Shown: in pieces, positions 1 through 6,970 of the stretch
Layout: every line of letters begins with the position of its first letter
Numbering within the stretch: position 1 is the stretch's first letter
NCBI GenBank assembly: GCA_900756875.1
Contig: CAAELW010000016.1
Coordinates: 1 to 8,371 of the forward strand
DNA length: 8,371 nucleotides
Direction of reading: 5' to 3'
DNA from: Pasteurellaceae bacterium
GTDB taxonomy: Bacteria > Pseudomonadota > Gammaproteobacteria > Enterobacterales > Pasteurellaceae
Translations under genes and position numbers: made by a program
The notes under the pieces: model-generated
Databases searched by the model: none
What the model saw: the letters and a program-made list of their open reading frames with translations, nothing else
Told to the model about the DNA's origin: nothing

Positions 1-1
1 A

Positions 2-649
2 CTGGATGAAAGAATTACTGAAAATCGCAAAGATTTAGATAATCGTATTACGGAGAATCGTAAGGATTTAGATAATCGTATCACGGGTGTAGAAGAGCGT
101 GTTACGGATACCCAAAAAAATCTAAATAACCTAAATAACCAAGTAAAAAATAATACAAACAATATTCAAACGAACAGAACTGATATCGATGATCTAAAAA
201 ATAGAATCAGCCATAATTCATCAAGTAATACCCAAAACACCAAAGCACTTGCTGATAAAGTAAACAATAACGTGCAAAATATTGCGAACAACGCTTCACG
301 TTTAGATCACTTATCAAATCAAGTCATAACAAATACAAAAGAGATTTCTGATTTACGCTCTGAAATGACACGTTCTACAGAATCATTACGCTCAGATTTG
401 AAACACAACGTGAAAAAATTACGTGCAGGCATTTCTAGCGCTATTGCGTTAACACAAGTACCTCAAGCAATTGCTTCTGGGGAAAATGTGCTTGGTGTAG
501 GTGCAGGAACTTTCCGCAATGAAAGTGCGCTAGCAGTTGGTTATTCTCGTGCTTCTGATAATGGCAAACTGCTATTTAAAGTAGGCGGTACTGCAAGTAG
601 TCGTGGTGATTTTGGTGCTGGTGCAGGTGTTGGGATACGTTGGCGCTAA
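2..649 (+). CDS. Trimeric autotransporter adhesin (YadA/Hia type), C-terminal fragment
   Basis: This is the 3' end of a larger gene that begins before the window; the frame is open from base 2, leaving 215 residues. Trimeric autotransporters are surface adhesins whose C-termini form a 12-stranded outer-membrane barrel from three chains, through which stalk and head are exported. Visible residues 1-28 carry an 11-residue repeat (ENRKDLDNRIT twice, after a partial copy). Residues 29-135 are Asn-rich and coiled-coil-like. Residues about 138-152 form the anchor helix (AGISSAIALTQVPQA). Four Gly-rich amphipathic strands follow, at about 160-170, 173-183, 187-198 and 202-214, matching the YadA anchor domain. 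The last residues are GIRWR, so an Arg follows the usual terminal aromatic. The head domain is outside the window, so ligand and gene name cannot be given. GTG at 272 is an internal Val codon, not a start. A terminator follows directly. Confidence 0.9.
   Translation: MDERITENRKDLDNRITENRKDLDNRITGVEERVTDTQKNLNNLNNQVKNNTNNIQTNRTDIDDLKNRISHNSSSNTQNTKALADKVNNNVQNIANNASRLDHLSNQVITNTKEISDLRSEMTRSTESLRSDLKHNVKKLRAGISSAIALTQVPQAIASGENVLGVGAGTFRNESALAVGYSRASDNGKLLFKVGGTASSRGDFGAGAGVGIRWR
20..85 (+). repeat. Two tandem 33-bp units coding an 11-residue coiled-coil repeat
   Basis: Bases 20-52 and 53-85 are two copies of a 33-bp unit differing at four positions that look synonymous. Both encode ENRKDLDNRIT. 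Bases 2-19 (LDERIT) look like the end of a third, more diverged unit, so the array probably continues upstream. Eleven-residue periodicity fits a hendecad, a slightly right-handed coiled coil, in the adhesin stalk. Copy number could change by recombination or slippage without breaking the frame. Confidence 0.85.
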
Positions 650-670
650 CGAAACACTCGTATAAATAAC

Positions 671-697
671 AAAAGCACGCTAAATGCGTGCTTTTTT
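671..697 (+). terminator. Rho-independent terminator of the adhesin gene
   Basis: A perfect 10-bp stem (AAAAGCACGC, 671-680, with GCGTGCTTTT, 686-695) encloses a 5-nt loop, and the T-run 692-697 follows. It starts 21 bp after the adhesin stop codon. The A-run on the left arm means it could also stop transcripts from the tRNA gene on the opposite strand. Confidence 0.9.
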
Positions 698-768
698 ATT
701 CCCATAAAATATCGAGAATCTATGATTTTAAAAAATAATCGGATATTTATAAAGGATTGTAATTTGAA

Positions 769-858
769 TGGCGGTGAGAGGGGGATTCGAACCCCCGATG
801 CACTTTCGCACATACACGCTTTCCAGGCGTGCTCCTTCAACCACTCGGACATCTCACC
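769..858 (-). tRNA. tRNA-Ser, anticodon GGA (reads UCC/UCU)
   Basis: Read on the minus strand, the gene begins GGTGAGATG at 858. It has a 7-bp acceptor stem (GGTGAGA with TCTCACC), discriminator G and an encoded CCA at 769-771. The anticodon stem CACGC/GCGTG holds the loop CTGGAAA with anticodon GGA at 822-824. The long variable arm (roughly TATGTGCGAAAGTGCATC) is the class II mark of serine tRNAs, and the T-arm contains GGTTCGAATCC. It corresponds to the serW/serX type of enteric bacteria. It lies alone between the adhesin terminator and the divergently transcribed transporter gene. Confidence 0.97.
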
Positions 859-874
859 GTTTTGAAGTGCGTGA

Positions 875-903
875 AATATAAAGATTTATCTAAGATTAGT
901 CAA
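875..903 (-). promoter_or_regulatory. Sigma-70 promoter of tRNA-Ser
   Basis: On the minus strand, -35 TTGACT (898-903) and -10 TATATT (875-880) are separated by exactly 17 bp. The expected start near 868 leaves about 10 nt before the mature tRNA 5' end. The stretch after the -10 includes CACGCAC, a fairly GC-rich discriminator of the kind seen at stringently controlled stable-RNA promoters; that regulatory reading is inference. Confidence 0.8.
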
Positions 904-982
904 GTTTTTTGAGCTAGAACATAAAAAATCCTATTCCTTTTAGCTAAAATATAAACTCATTCCTTTTTATTGTCGTATTTTT

Positions 983-2725
983 ATGCAAATCAAATTACTC
1001 TTTTCTAAAAATGTGTTTTTGGCCGTAAAACCATTTAGCGCATTGAAAGAATCTTTCCGTGAAGGCTACGGAAAACAAAAATTGATTAAAGATATTATTG
1101 CGGGGCTGACAGTAGGAGTCATTGCGATTCCCCTCTCCATGGCCTTAGCGATTGCCAGCGGTGTTCCACCACAACATGGCCTTTATACTGCTATTGTGGC
1201 GGGTATTGTGATTGCATTAACTGGTGGATCGCGTTTCAATATTTCTGGACCAACCGCAGCATTTGTCGTGATTTTATATCCCGTTACCCAACAATTGGGA
1301 CTCAGTGGTTTGCTCATGGCGACGCTGCTCTCGGGGATTATTTTAGTCATCATGGCCTTGTCTCGATTAGGACGACTAATTGAGTACATTCCTCTCCCCG
1401 TTACACTGGGCTTTACCTGCGGGATTGGCATTACTATCGGTACATTGCAAATCAAAGATTTCTTAGGTTTAGATATTGCCCAAATGCCACCTCACTATAT
1501 TGAAAAAGTACAAACTATTTTGACCGCACTTCCGACGATTAGCTGGGCTGATACCGCTGTTGGTGTGGCCACCTTATTTGTTCTTACACAATGGCACAAA
1601 CTTCGTTTACCTGTGCCTGGTCATTTACCTGCTGTGATTATTGGTACACTCATGGCATTAGCTTTAGGGCAATTTGGTTTCTCGGTTGAAACCATCGGCA
1701 CGGCATTTCACTACACCTTAACGGATGGCACAACGGGAAATGGGATTCCGAATGTCTTGCCCGAATTTGCCTTACCTTGGAATATTCCAAACGCGCAGGG
1801 TGAAATCATTAATTGGAATTTTGATAAAATACAAGATCTCTTACCTGTAGCCTTTTCAATGGCAGTATTAGGTGCGATTGAGTCACTACTTTGTGCAGTC
1901 ATTTTAGATAATATGACGGATACCAAACATCGTTCCAATAATGAATTACTCGCACAAGGCTTAGGGAATATTGTTTCGCCATTCTTAGGCGGGATTACCG
2001 CAACTGCAGCCATTGCACGCTCAGCTGCTAATGTAAAATCAGGCGCGGTATCACCAATATCTAGTGTTGTTCATTCACTCTTAGTCTTATTCTCACTGTT
2101 ATTCTTTGCGAATGCGCTGTCTTACTTGCCACTTTCTTCCATGGCCGCGTTGTTGTTAATGGTAGCTTGGCATATGGCAAACGTGCCTGAAATTATTCGT
2201 TTGGCGCGTCGTTCCACACAAAATGAAATTGCGGTATTGTTCACTTGCTTAATTCTCACGGTGTTATTCGATATGGTGATTGCCATCTCAGTTGGCGTAT
2301 TATTGGCGAGTCTCTTATTTATCCGCACTATTGCAGAAATGACAAAGGCTATTGAACAACCTGTACCAGAAGATCTGAATGATGTGTTAGCTTATCGTAT
2401 CAGTGGCCCATTGTTCTTTGCCGCGGCAGATAAACTCTTTGCAGATTTACACGATAAGACCGTACATACGGATCACGAGATTAAACATATTGTGTTGCAA
2501 TGCGATGCTGTGACCGTGCTTGATACTGGGGGCATTCATGCTCTCACGCACTTTGTACAACATATGTTGCCACATCAACAAATCTACTTGTGCAATATGC
2601 AATTCCAACCACTTAGAATGTTAGTGAAATCTAACTCTGTGCCTGAATTGCAAAAAATTAATTATGGTACGGATTTACAAGATGTCTTTAATAAAATTCG
2701 AGAGTTTGAACAAGCAAATCCATAA
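983..2725 (+). CDS. dauA: SulP-family transporter with C-terminal STAS domain, DauA (YchM) type
   Basis: This inner-membrane transporter of 580 residues aligns along its length, from memory, with E. coli DauA, which takes up C4-dicarboxylates such as succinate at acidic pH. Other SulP proteins move sulfate or bicarbonate, so the substrate here is inferred. A cytoplasmic N-terminus (about 1-35) precedes a hydrophobic membrane domain (about 36-440). That domain includes GLYTA (66-70), the SulP signature region [13 protein letters not shown] (82-94) and [17 protein letters not shown]. The cytoplasmic STAS domain covers about 465-575, with LDTGG at 513-517. The ATG at 983 lacks a clear Shine-Dalgarno sequence, but the N-terminus matches the family, so this start was kept. 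It is transcribed divergently from the tRNA gene and has its own terminator, so it is probably monocistronic. A minus-oriented uptake signal lies inside at 1523-1531. Confidence 0.88.
   Translation: MQIKLLFSKNVFLAVKPFSALKESFREGYGKQKLIKDIIAGLTVGVIAIPLSMALAIASGVPPQHGLYTAIVAGIVIALTGGSRFNISGPTAAFVVILYPVTQQLGLSGLLMATLLSGIILVIMALSRLGRLIEYIPLPVTLGFTCGIGITIGTLQIKDFLGLDIAQMPPHYIEKVQTILTALPTISWADTAVGVATLFVLTQWHKLRLPVPGHLPAVIIGTLMALALGQFGFSVETIGTAFHYTLTDGTTGNGIPNVLPEFALPWNIPNAQGEIINWNFDKIQDLLPVAFSMAVLGAIESLLCAVILDNMTDTKHRSNNELLAQGLGNIVSPFLGGITATAAIARSAANVKSGAVSPISSVVHSLLVLFSLLFFANALSYLPLSSMAALLLMVAWHMANVPEIIRLARRSTQNEIAVLFTCLILTVLFDMVIAISVGVLLASLLFIRTIAEMTKAIEQPVPEDLNDVLAYRISGPLFFAAADKLFADLHDKTVHTDHEIKHIVLQCDAVTVLDTGGIHALTHFVQHMLPHQQIYLCNMQFQPLRMLVKSNSVPELQKINYGTDLQDVFNKIREFEQANP
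1523..1531 (-). other. DNA uptake signal sequence (Hin-type USS core)
   Basis: A perfect ACCGCACTT, that is AAGTGCGGT on the minus strand, lies within the transporter gene. The T-rich flank (CTATTTTG) matches the extended uptake signal. It promotes species-specific DNA uptake in naturally competent Haemophilus. Confidence 0.85.
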
Positions 2726-2732
2726 AACAGTG

Positions 2733-2762
2733 AAAAGCGTGCTAAAATAAGTACGCTTTTTT
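2733..2762 (+). terminator. Rho-independent terminator of dauA
   Basis: Stem AAAAGCGTGC (2733-2742) pairs with GTACGCTTTT (2751-2760) over 10 bp including one G-U pair. The loop is TAAAATAA and the T-run is 2757-2762. It separates the transporter from rph, so rph needs its own promoter or read-through; I see no convincing promoter in the short gap. Confidence 0.87.
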
Positions 2763-2787
2763 ATCAATAAAAATAAAGGAATTCAGA

Positions 2788-3504
2788 ATGCGTCCAAATA
2801 ATCGTGCAAATCACCAATCTCGTCCAATTAAAATCACCCGTAATTACACGAAACATGCTGAAGGCTCAGTATTAGTGGAATTTGGTGATACCAAAGTATT
2901 ATGTACGGCGAGTGTTGATGAAAGCGTACCGCGTTTCTTAAAAGGACAAAATCAAGGTTGGGTGACAGCAGAATATGGCATGTTGCCACGCTCGACACAC
3001 AGCCGTATGCAACGTGAAGCAGCAAAAGGCAAACAAGGTGGACGCACCATGGAAATTCAACGCTTAATCGCACGTTCATTGCGCGCAATGGTTGACTTAG
3101 AAGCCCTTGGCGAACGTTCTATTACCTTAGACTGCGATGTGATTCAGGCGGATGGTGGTACAAGAACTGCTTCTATCACCGGTGCAGCAGTGGCTTTATT
3201 TGATGCCATCAACGGTTTAATCGCAAACGGTACATTAAAAACCAATCCAATCAAAGGTCTGGTTGCTGCAATTTCGGTTGGAATTGTTGAAGGTGAAGCC
3301 GTGTGTGATTTGGAATATGTAGAAGATTCAGCCGCCGAAACAGATATGAACGTTGTGATGATGGAAGATGGTCGCATGATCGAAGTACAAGGTACGGCAG
3401 AAGGCGAACCATTCAGTCACGAAGAATTACTCACCTTGTTGGGCTTAGCAAAACAAGGCTGCGAACAAATCTTCGCTGCACAACGTGAAGCATTAGGTTT
3501 ATAG
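2788..3504 (+). CDS. rph: Ribonuclease PH
   Basis: RNase PH is a cytoplasmic phosphorolytic 3'-5' exoribonuclease that trims tRNA precursors and other RNAs, releasing nucleoside diphosphates. The protein has 238 residues, the normal full length. It begins [20 protein letters not shown]. Residues 84-100 ([17 protein letters not shown]) contain the phosphate-binding Arg86, and GGTRT (123-127) forms the other part of the phosphate site. The acidic stretch CDLEYVED...ETDMNVV (173-190) carries the metal-binding aspartates. Nothing is truncated, unlike the frameshifted rph of E. coli K-12. The ATG at 2788 follows an AAGGA Shine-Dalgarno (2776-2780) by 7 nt. pyrE starts 9 bp after the stop codon, so the two almost certainly form an operon, the same order as in enteric bacteria. 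Confidence 0.97.
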   Translation: MRPNNRANHQSRPIKITRNYTKHAEGSVLVEFGDTKVLCTASVDESVPRFLKGQNQGWVTAEYGMLPRSTHSRMQREAAKGKQGGRTMEIQRLIARSLRAMVDLEALGERSITLDCDVIQADGGTRTASITGAAVALFDAINGLIANGTLKTNPIKGLVAAISVGIVEGEAVCDLEYVEDSAAETDMNVVMMEDGRMIEVQGTAEGEPFSHEELLTLLGLAKQGCEQIFAAQREALGL

Positions 3505-3513
3505 GAACAAAAA

Positions 3514-4155
3514 ATGGAAAGCTACAAAATCGAATTTATTAAATTTGCCTTGAGCCGTAACGTGCTTAAATTTGGCGAGTTTGCACTAAAATCAGGTCGA
3601 AAAAGCCCTTATTTTTTCAATGCCGGATTGTTTAGTACTGGCGCTGATCTTTCTCGCTTAGGTGAATACTACGCAAAAGCAATTCAATCAAGTGCGGTCG
3701 ATTTTGATGTCATTTTTGGACCTGCCTATAAAGGCATTCCGATTGCAACGAGCGTTTCCATTGCACTCTTCAATCAATTTAATCGTGATACACCTGTTTG
3801 CTTTAATCGCAAAGAAGCGAAAGATCACGGTGAAGGTGGTAATTTGATCGGCAGCCCATTAACCGGCAATGTGTTGTTAGTCGATGATGTCATCACCGCC
3901 GGCACGGCTATTCGTGAATCCATGGCACTTCTTGAGGCCAATCACGCCAAATTAGCCGCTGTATTTATTGCATTAAATCGTCAGGAAAAAGGCAAAGGGG
4001 AACTTTCTGCCATCCAAGAAGTAGAACGTGACTACCAGTGCCAAGTGCTTTCCATTATTGATTTGGATGATTTAATGCAATTCATTGAAAAAGAACCCGA
4101 TTATCAGCAATATTTACCTGCGATGCGGGCTTATCGTGAAAGTTATGGTGTGTAA
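3514..4155 (+). CDS. pyrE: Orotate phosphoribosyltransferase
   Basis: PyrE joins orotate to PRPP, giving orotidine 5'-monophosphate and pyrophosphate, the fifth step of de novo UMP synthesis, in the cytoplasm. The 213 residues equal the E. coli length. Visible active-site parts are Lys26 in the [13 protein letters not shown] region, the flexible catalytic loop [11 protein letters not shown] (99-109, with Lys100, Lys103 and His105), and the PRPP-binding loop [13 protein letters not shown] (120-132). An AGGAA Shine-Dalgarno (3503-3507) overlaps the rph stop codon and sits 6 nt before the ATG, implying translational coupling. Only 9 bp lie between the genes, so the UTP-sensitive intercistronic attenuator known from E. 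coli has no room here. A perfect uptake signal lies inside the gene at 3690-3698. Confidence 0.97.
   Translation: MESYKIEFIKFALSRNVLKFGEFALKSGRKSPYFFNAGLFSTGADLSRLGEYYAKAIQSSAVDFDVIFGPAYKGIPIATSVSIALFNQFNRDTPVCFNRKEAKDHGEGGNLIGSPLTGNVLLVDDVITAGTAIRESMALLEANHAKLAAVFIALNRQEKGKGELSAIQEVERDYQCQVLSIIDLDDLMQFIEKEPDYQQYLPAMRAYRESYGV
3690..3698 (+). other. DNA uptake signal sequence (Hin-type USS core)
   Basis: A perfect AAGTGCGGT is followed by the AT-rich flank CGATTTTGA. It lies inside pyrE, where it encodes part of SSAVDF. The full match plus flank supports a genuine uptake signal. Confidence 0.85.
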
Positions 4156-4196
4156 TTCATCACTTGAAAAATAAGAATAAAGCCATATTAATGTAA

Positions 4197-4218
4197 GGGC
4201 AGACATTTACGTCTGCCC
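4197..4218 (+). terminator. GC-rich hairpin after pyrE, probable terminator
   Basis: A perfect 8-bp stem (GGGCAGAC, 4197-4204, with GTCTGCCC, 4211-4218) has the loop ATTTAC. It lies 41 bp after the pyrE stop. The following ATTATTGT is a poor T-run, so termination may be partial and djlA-dusC may receive read-through from rph-pyrE. Confidence 0.65.
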
Positions 4219-4224
4219 ATTATT

Positions 4225-4246
4225 GTCAAAAAGACTTATTTTTGAC
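4225..4246. repeat. AT-rich 8-bp inverted repeat upstream of djlA, next to a degenerate uptake signal
   Basis: GTCAAAAA (4225-4232) and TTTTTGAC (4239-4246) are a perfect inverted repeat around GACTTA. The right arm runs into ACCGTACTT (4245-4253), an uptake signal core with one mismatch in minus orientation, so its T-run may simply be the normal AT-rich flank of that signal. It ends 19 bp before the djlA start. An operator or hairpin role is possible but unsupported. Confidence 0.55.
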
Positions 4247-4265
4247 CGTACTTTAGGGGAAGAGA

Positions 4266-5132
4266 ATGTATTTTTTTGGAAAGATTATCGGGGTTATTTT
4301 AGGTTTTAAATGGGGTGGATTTTTCGGTGCCATCGCAGGACTCATTTTAGGCTCAATCGCAGATAAAAAACTTTATGAGATGGGTTCTGTTAACTCCAGC
4401 TTTTTTAAGAAAAAAACGACCCGACAAGCGCTTTTCATGCAAACGACTTTTGCAGTACTGGGACATTTAAGTAAATCCAAAGGTCGAGTGACGGAAGAAG
4501 ATATTCAACTGGCAAATCAATTGATGAACCAGATGCAATTAGATGAGAGCCATCGCAAACTTGCTCAAGAGGCATTTAGTCGAGGTAAAGCAACAGATTT
4601 TCCACTACGTCAAGTGATTCGCGAATTCCGCATTGGATGTGGACAACGCGCTGATTTACTGAGAATGTTCTTGCACGTACAAGTGCAAGCCGCATTTGCT
4701 GATTCTCAATTACATGATTCAGAAAAAGAAGTGCTTTATGTGGTAGCCGAAGAACTTGGTCTTTCCCGTATGCAGTTTGAGCAAATGCTGGCAATGGAAA
4801 TTGCGGCTCGCCAATTTACCCAAGGTGGATTCTATCGCCAATACCAACAAAGTGGTTATCAACAGCAAGGTGGCTATCAATACCAACAACAAGGCGGATA
4901 CCAACAATCTTCAGGCCCAACATTAAGTGATGCTTATAAAGTATTGGGTGTGAGTGAAAGTGATGATCGTAATGCCGTAAAACGTGCATATCGTCGTTTA
5001 ATGAATGAGCATCATCCAGATAAATTAGTCGCTAAAGGCTTACCGCCAGAAATGATGGAAATGGCCAAAGAAAAAGCGCAACAAATCCAAGCTGCTTACG
5101 ATTTAATTTGTAAAGTGAAAGGCTGGAAATAG
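4266..5132 (+). CDS. djlA: Membrane-anchored DnaJ-like co-chaperone DjlA
   Basis: DjlA is an inner-membrane J-domain protein that stimulates DnaK from the cytoplasmic face; in E. coli its overproduction induces capsule genes through Rcs. The 288 residues show the family layout. A single Gly-rich membrane segment (about 5-31, [20 protein letters not shown]) is the known dimerising type. A TerB-like helical domain follows (about 52-182). A Gln/Gly/Tyr-rich linker spans 184-217. The J-domain (219-288) has HPD at 250-252 and ends [13 protein letters not shown], typical of DjlA. The ATG at 4266 is preceded by AGGGGA (4255-4260). The stop codon overlaps the dusC start by one base (TAGTG), so the pair is co-transcribed and probably translationally coupled. 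Confidence 0.95.
   Translation: MYFFGKIIGVILGFKWGGFFGAIAGLILGSIADKKLYEMGSVNSSFFKKKTTRQALFMQTTFAVLGHLSKSKGRVTEEDIQLANQLMNQMQLDESHRKLAQEAFSRGKATDFPLRQVIREFRIGCGQRADLLRMFLHVQVQAAFADSQLHDSEKEVLYVVAEELGLSRMQFEQMLAMEIAARQFTQGGFYRQYQQSGYQQQGGYQYQQQGGYQQSSGPTLSDAYKVLGVSESDDRNAVKRAYRRLMNEHHPDKLVAKGLPPEMMEMAKEKAQQIQAAYDLICKVKGWK
4842..4907 (+). repeat. Degenerate YQQ(Q)GG coding repeat in the DjlA linker
   Basis: Codons for [19 protein letters not shown] and YQQ follow one another at residues 193-214. The DNA units (TAYCAACARCAAGGYGG-like) are similar enough to suggest growth by duplication. The segment is low-complexity and flexible, joining the TerB-like domain to the J-domain, so copy number may vary between strains without harming either domain. 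Confidence 0.75.
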
Positions 5133-6064
5133 TGCGTATTATCCTCGCCCCTATGCAAGGGGTGCTCGATCCTTTCGTTCGCCAGCTTTTAACCGAAGTG
5201 AATGAATATGATCTCTGCATCACCGAATTTGTCCGCGTAGTGGATCAACTCTTACCTGAAAAAGTCTTTTATCGTCTTTGCCCTGAACTCAAAAATCAGG
5301 GCTTTACACCTTCTGGAACACCTGTTCGCGTCCAACTTTTAGGTCAACATCCGAACTGTCTTGCTGAAAATGCCAATCGCGCCATTGAGCTTGGATCACA
5401 TGGTATTGATTTAAATTGTGGCTGCCCATCCAAAACCGTTAATGGCAGTAACGGAGGCGCAGCACTTCTCAAGCAACCTGAACTAATTTATCAAGCGACT
5501 CTAGCCTTACGAAAAACCGTACCTAGTCATTTACCTGTCAGTGTGAAAGTGCGATTAGGTTGGGATTGTACTTCACAAGCTTTTGAAATTGCCGACGCAG
5601 TACAACAAGGTGGTGCCACTGAAATCACCATTCACGGCAGAACCAAAGCCGATGGCTATCGTGCTGATCGCATCAATTGGGAGAAAATCGGTGAAGTGAG
5701 ATCTCGCTTGACGATCCCTGTAATTGCTAATGGTGAAATTTGGCGTTGGGAAGATGGTCAAGCATGTTTGAAAGCGACAGGTTGCGAGGATCTGATGGTC
5801 GGGCGTGGTGCATTAAATATCCCAAACTTAAGCCTTGTACTTAAACAAAATTGTGAAAAAATGCCTTGGGTGGATATTCAAAAAATCTTGCAAAAATATG
5901 CGGAAATGGAAAATTTCCATGATTCCGGTTTTTATCATGTTGCCCGAATCAAACAATGGCTACGCTATCTCAATAAAGAATATCCTGAAGCAGAGATCAT
6001 TTTTGAGCGAATTAAAACCAGCAAAACTGCAGAAGATCTGAGAGAAAGACTCTGTCAGGGCTAA
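5132..6064 (+). CDS. dusC: tRNA-dihydrouridine(16) synthase
   Basis: DusC is an FMN enzyme that reduces uridine to dihydrouridine in the tRNA D-loop using NADPH; the E. coli DusC subgroup acts at U16, and the sequence fits that subgroup rather than DusA or DusB. It has 310 residues. The start LAPMQGVLD is the flavin-binding strand. Catalytic Cys98 lies in [12 protein letters not shown] (94-105). Lys139 (SVKVRLGW), His168 (TIHGRTK), NGEI (200-203) and GRGAL (224-228) form the FMN site. A C-terminal helical RNA-binding region includes [10 protein letters not shown] (268-277). Translation starts at GTG 5132, sharing one base with the djlA TAG stop. No separate Shine-Dalgarno is clear, which suggests coupling to djlA. 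The stop codon lies inside the left arm of the following hairpin. Confidence 0.94.
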   Translation: MRIILAPMQGVLDPFVRQLLTEVNEYDLCITEFVRVVDQLLPEKVFYRLCPELKNQGFTPSGTPVRVQLLGQHPNCLAENANRAIELGSHGIDLNCGCPSKTVNGSNGGAALLKQPELIYQATLALRKTVPSHLPVSVKVRLGWDCTSQAFEIADAVQQGGATEITIHGRTKADGYRADRINWEKIGEVRSRLTIPVIANGEIWRWEDGQACLKATGCEDLMVGRGALNIPNLSLVLKQNCEKMPWVDIQKILQKYAEMENFHDSGFYHVARIKQWLRYLNKEYPEAEIIFERIKTSKTAEDLRERLCQG

Positions 6065-6097
6065 AAAAGTGCGGTCAGCATAGACGGCTTTTTTAGC
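6060..6097 (+). terminator. Terminator hairpin of djlA-dusC, built around an uptake signal
   Basis: GCTAAAAAAG (6060-6069) and CTTTTTTAGC (6088-6097) form a perfect 10-bp inverted repeat. Inside, GTC (6074-6076) can pair with GAC (6083-6085) across a small internal loop. The T-run is 6089-6094. The dusC TAA (6062-6064) is within the left arm, so the last ribosome would mask it. The stem is mostly A-T, so strength is uncertain. Confidence 0.7.
6067..6075 (+). other. DNA uptake signal sequence (Hin-type USS core)
   Basis: A perfect AAGTGCGGT begins 3 bp after the dusC stop codon, within the terminator-like hairpin. Intergenic uptake signals in terminators are a common arrangement in Haemophilus. 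Confidence 0.85.
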
Positions 6098-6202
6098 ATT
6101 ATCCCCACTCGTACGATGAGTTTAACACTCAAACAAGACTTGACCAAAATCAAAAAGTTATCATACAGAACCAGTAGAATCGATGAGGCATATACCACAA
6201 AA

Positions 6203-6208
6203 AAGGAG
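6203..6208 (+). promoter_or_regulatory. Ribosome binding site that fixes the carbonic anhydrase start
   Basis: AAGGAG is a near-ideal Shine-Dalgarno sequence 9 nt before the ATG at 6218. It selects this start over the in-frame ATG at 6116, which would place 34 charged, non-secretory residues before the signal peptide. In the leader, TTGACC at 6140-6145 is a possible -35, but no good -10 lies at the right distance. Confidence 0.85.
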
Positions 6209-6217
6209 AGGTGCCTT

Positions 6218-6970
6218 ATGAAGACTCGTCTATTGCTTTCTGGCTTACTTATCGCATTAAGCGCAACATCATTTGCCCAAACGCATAAAGCGCATTGGTC
6301 TTATCATGGGAAAGAAAGCCCTGAACATTGGGGTGATTTGCTCACCGAATATCAAACCTGTAAGCTAGGGAAAGTGCAATCGCCAGTTAATCTTGAAGCA
6401 GATAATGGCATGAAAGTGGCAAATAAACCACTTAAGATGAATTACTTCCCTGCAGAATATCAAGTTGAGAACAATGGGCATACCGTGCAAGTCAGTGTTG
6501 CACAAGAAAATGCACCATTTATTACGCTCAACAATAAACCATTTTATTTAAAACAATTTCACTTTCACACACCAAGTGAGCATACCTTTAAACGCCAACA
6601 TTATCCTTTAGAAATTCATTTTGTCCATCAAAGTGAAGATAAAGCGTTAGCGGTTGTTGCCGTAATGGTCAATGAAGGTGAAGCTAATACAGCATTAGCA
6701 CCAGTCGTTGAGAAAAAACTCACCGTTGGACAAAAAGAAAAATTGGCTCAACCGGTTGATATTCAAGCACTAATGCCAAAAGAGATGGCTCGCTTCCGCT
6801 TAAATGGATCGCTCACTACGCCACCTTGTAGTGAAAACGTGGCATGGACTATTTTTAAATCACCAATTCAAGCAAGCAAAGCACAAATTGCCGCGATAGA
6901 AGGAATGGAAGGGAAAAACAACCGCCCAACGCAACCATTAAATCAGCGTGATGTGGAAGTTGAACAATAA
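6218..6970 (+). CDS. Periplasmic alpha-class carbonic anhydrase
   Basis: This zinc enzyme interconverts CO2 and bicarbonate in the periplasm. The 250-residue precursor has a clear signal peptide (MKTRLLLSG...SATSFA, cleavage likely after Ala20). All hallmarks of the alpha class are visible. The zinc ligands are His115 and His117 (FHFHTPSEH) and His134 (EIHFVHQ). Glu121 and Thr200 (SLTTPPCSE) form the gatekeeper pair, and His88 (NNGHTV) is the proton-shuttle position. QSPVNL (54-59) and NNRPTQPLNQR (234-244) are family signatures. Cys48 and Cys204 match the disulfide of the Neisseria gonorrhoeae enzyme. The enzyme should therefore be active. It is a single-gene unit between the dusC hairpin and a strong terminator. 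A likely role is bicarbonate supply or pH handling in CO2-rich mucosal sites; that is inference. Confidence 0.95.
   Translation: MKTRLLLSGLLIALSATSFAQTHKAHWSYHGKESPEHWGDLLTEYQTCKLGKVQSPVNLEADNGMKVANKPLKMNYFPAEYQVENNGHTVQVSVAQENAPFITLNNKPFYLKQFHFHTPSEHTFKRQHYPLEIHFVHQSEDKALAVVAVMVNEGEANTALAPVVEKKLTVGQKEKLAQPVDIQALMPKEMARFRLNGSLTTPPCSENVAWTIFKSPIQASKAQIAAIEGMEGKNNRPTQPLNQRDVEVEQ

Noticed and set aside
20..85. CRISPR-like direct repeats
   Set aside because: The units are directly adjacent without spacers, in frame, and code for a coiled coil.
272..649. GTG at 272 as the start of a short adhesin gene
   Set aside because: The frame is open to the left edge with continuous stalk sequence and no ribosome site, so the gene starts outside the window.
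646..852. Minus-strand frame starting [11 protein letters not shown]
   Set aside because: It is the well-known spurious translation of a tRNA-Ser gene and covers tRNA 769-858.
769..858. tRNA gene as an integration site for a genomic island
   Set aside because: No integrase and no obvious duplicated tRNA 3' end were seen nearby; the neighbours are ordinary genes.
5546..5554. AAGTGCGAT in dusC and AAGTGCGCT at about 530 as uptake signals
   Set aside because: Each has one core mismatch, and I saw no support beyond the partial core; not counted as true signals.
6110..6117. Palindrome TCGTACGA before the carbonic anhydrase gene as an operator
   Set aside because: Eight bases can occur by chance and no promoter is identifiable around it.
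6116..6217. Upstream ATG giving the carbonic anhydrase 34 more residues
   Set aside because: It would bury the signal peptide behind a charged segment, while an ideal AAGGAG lies before the ATG at 6218.
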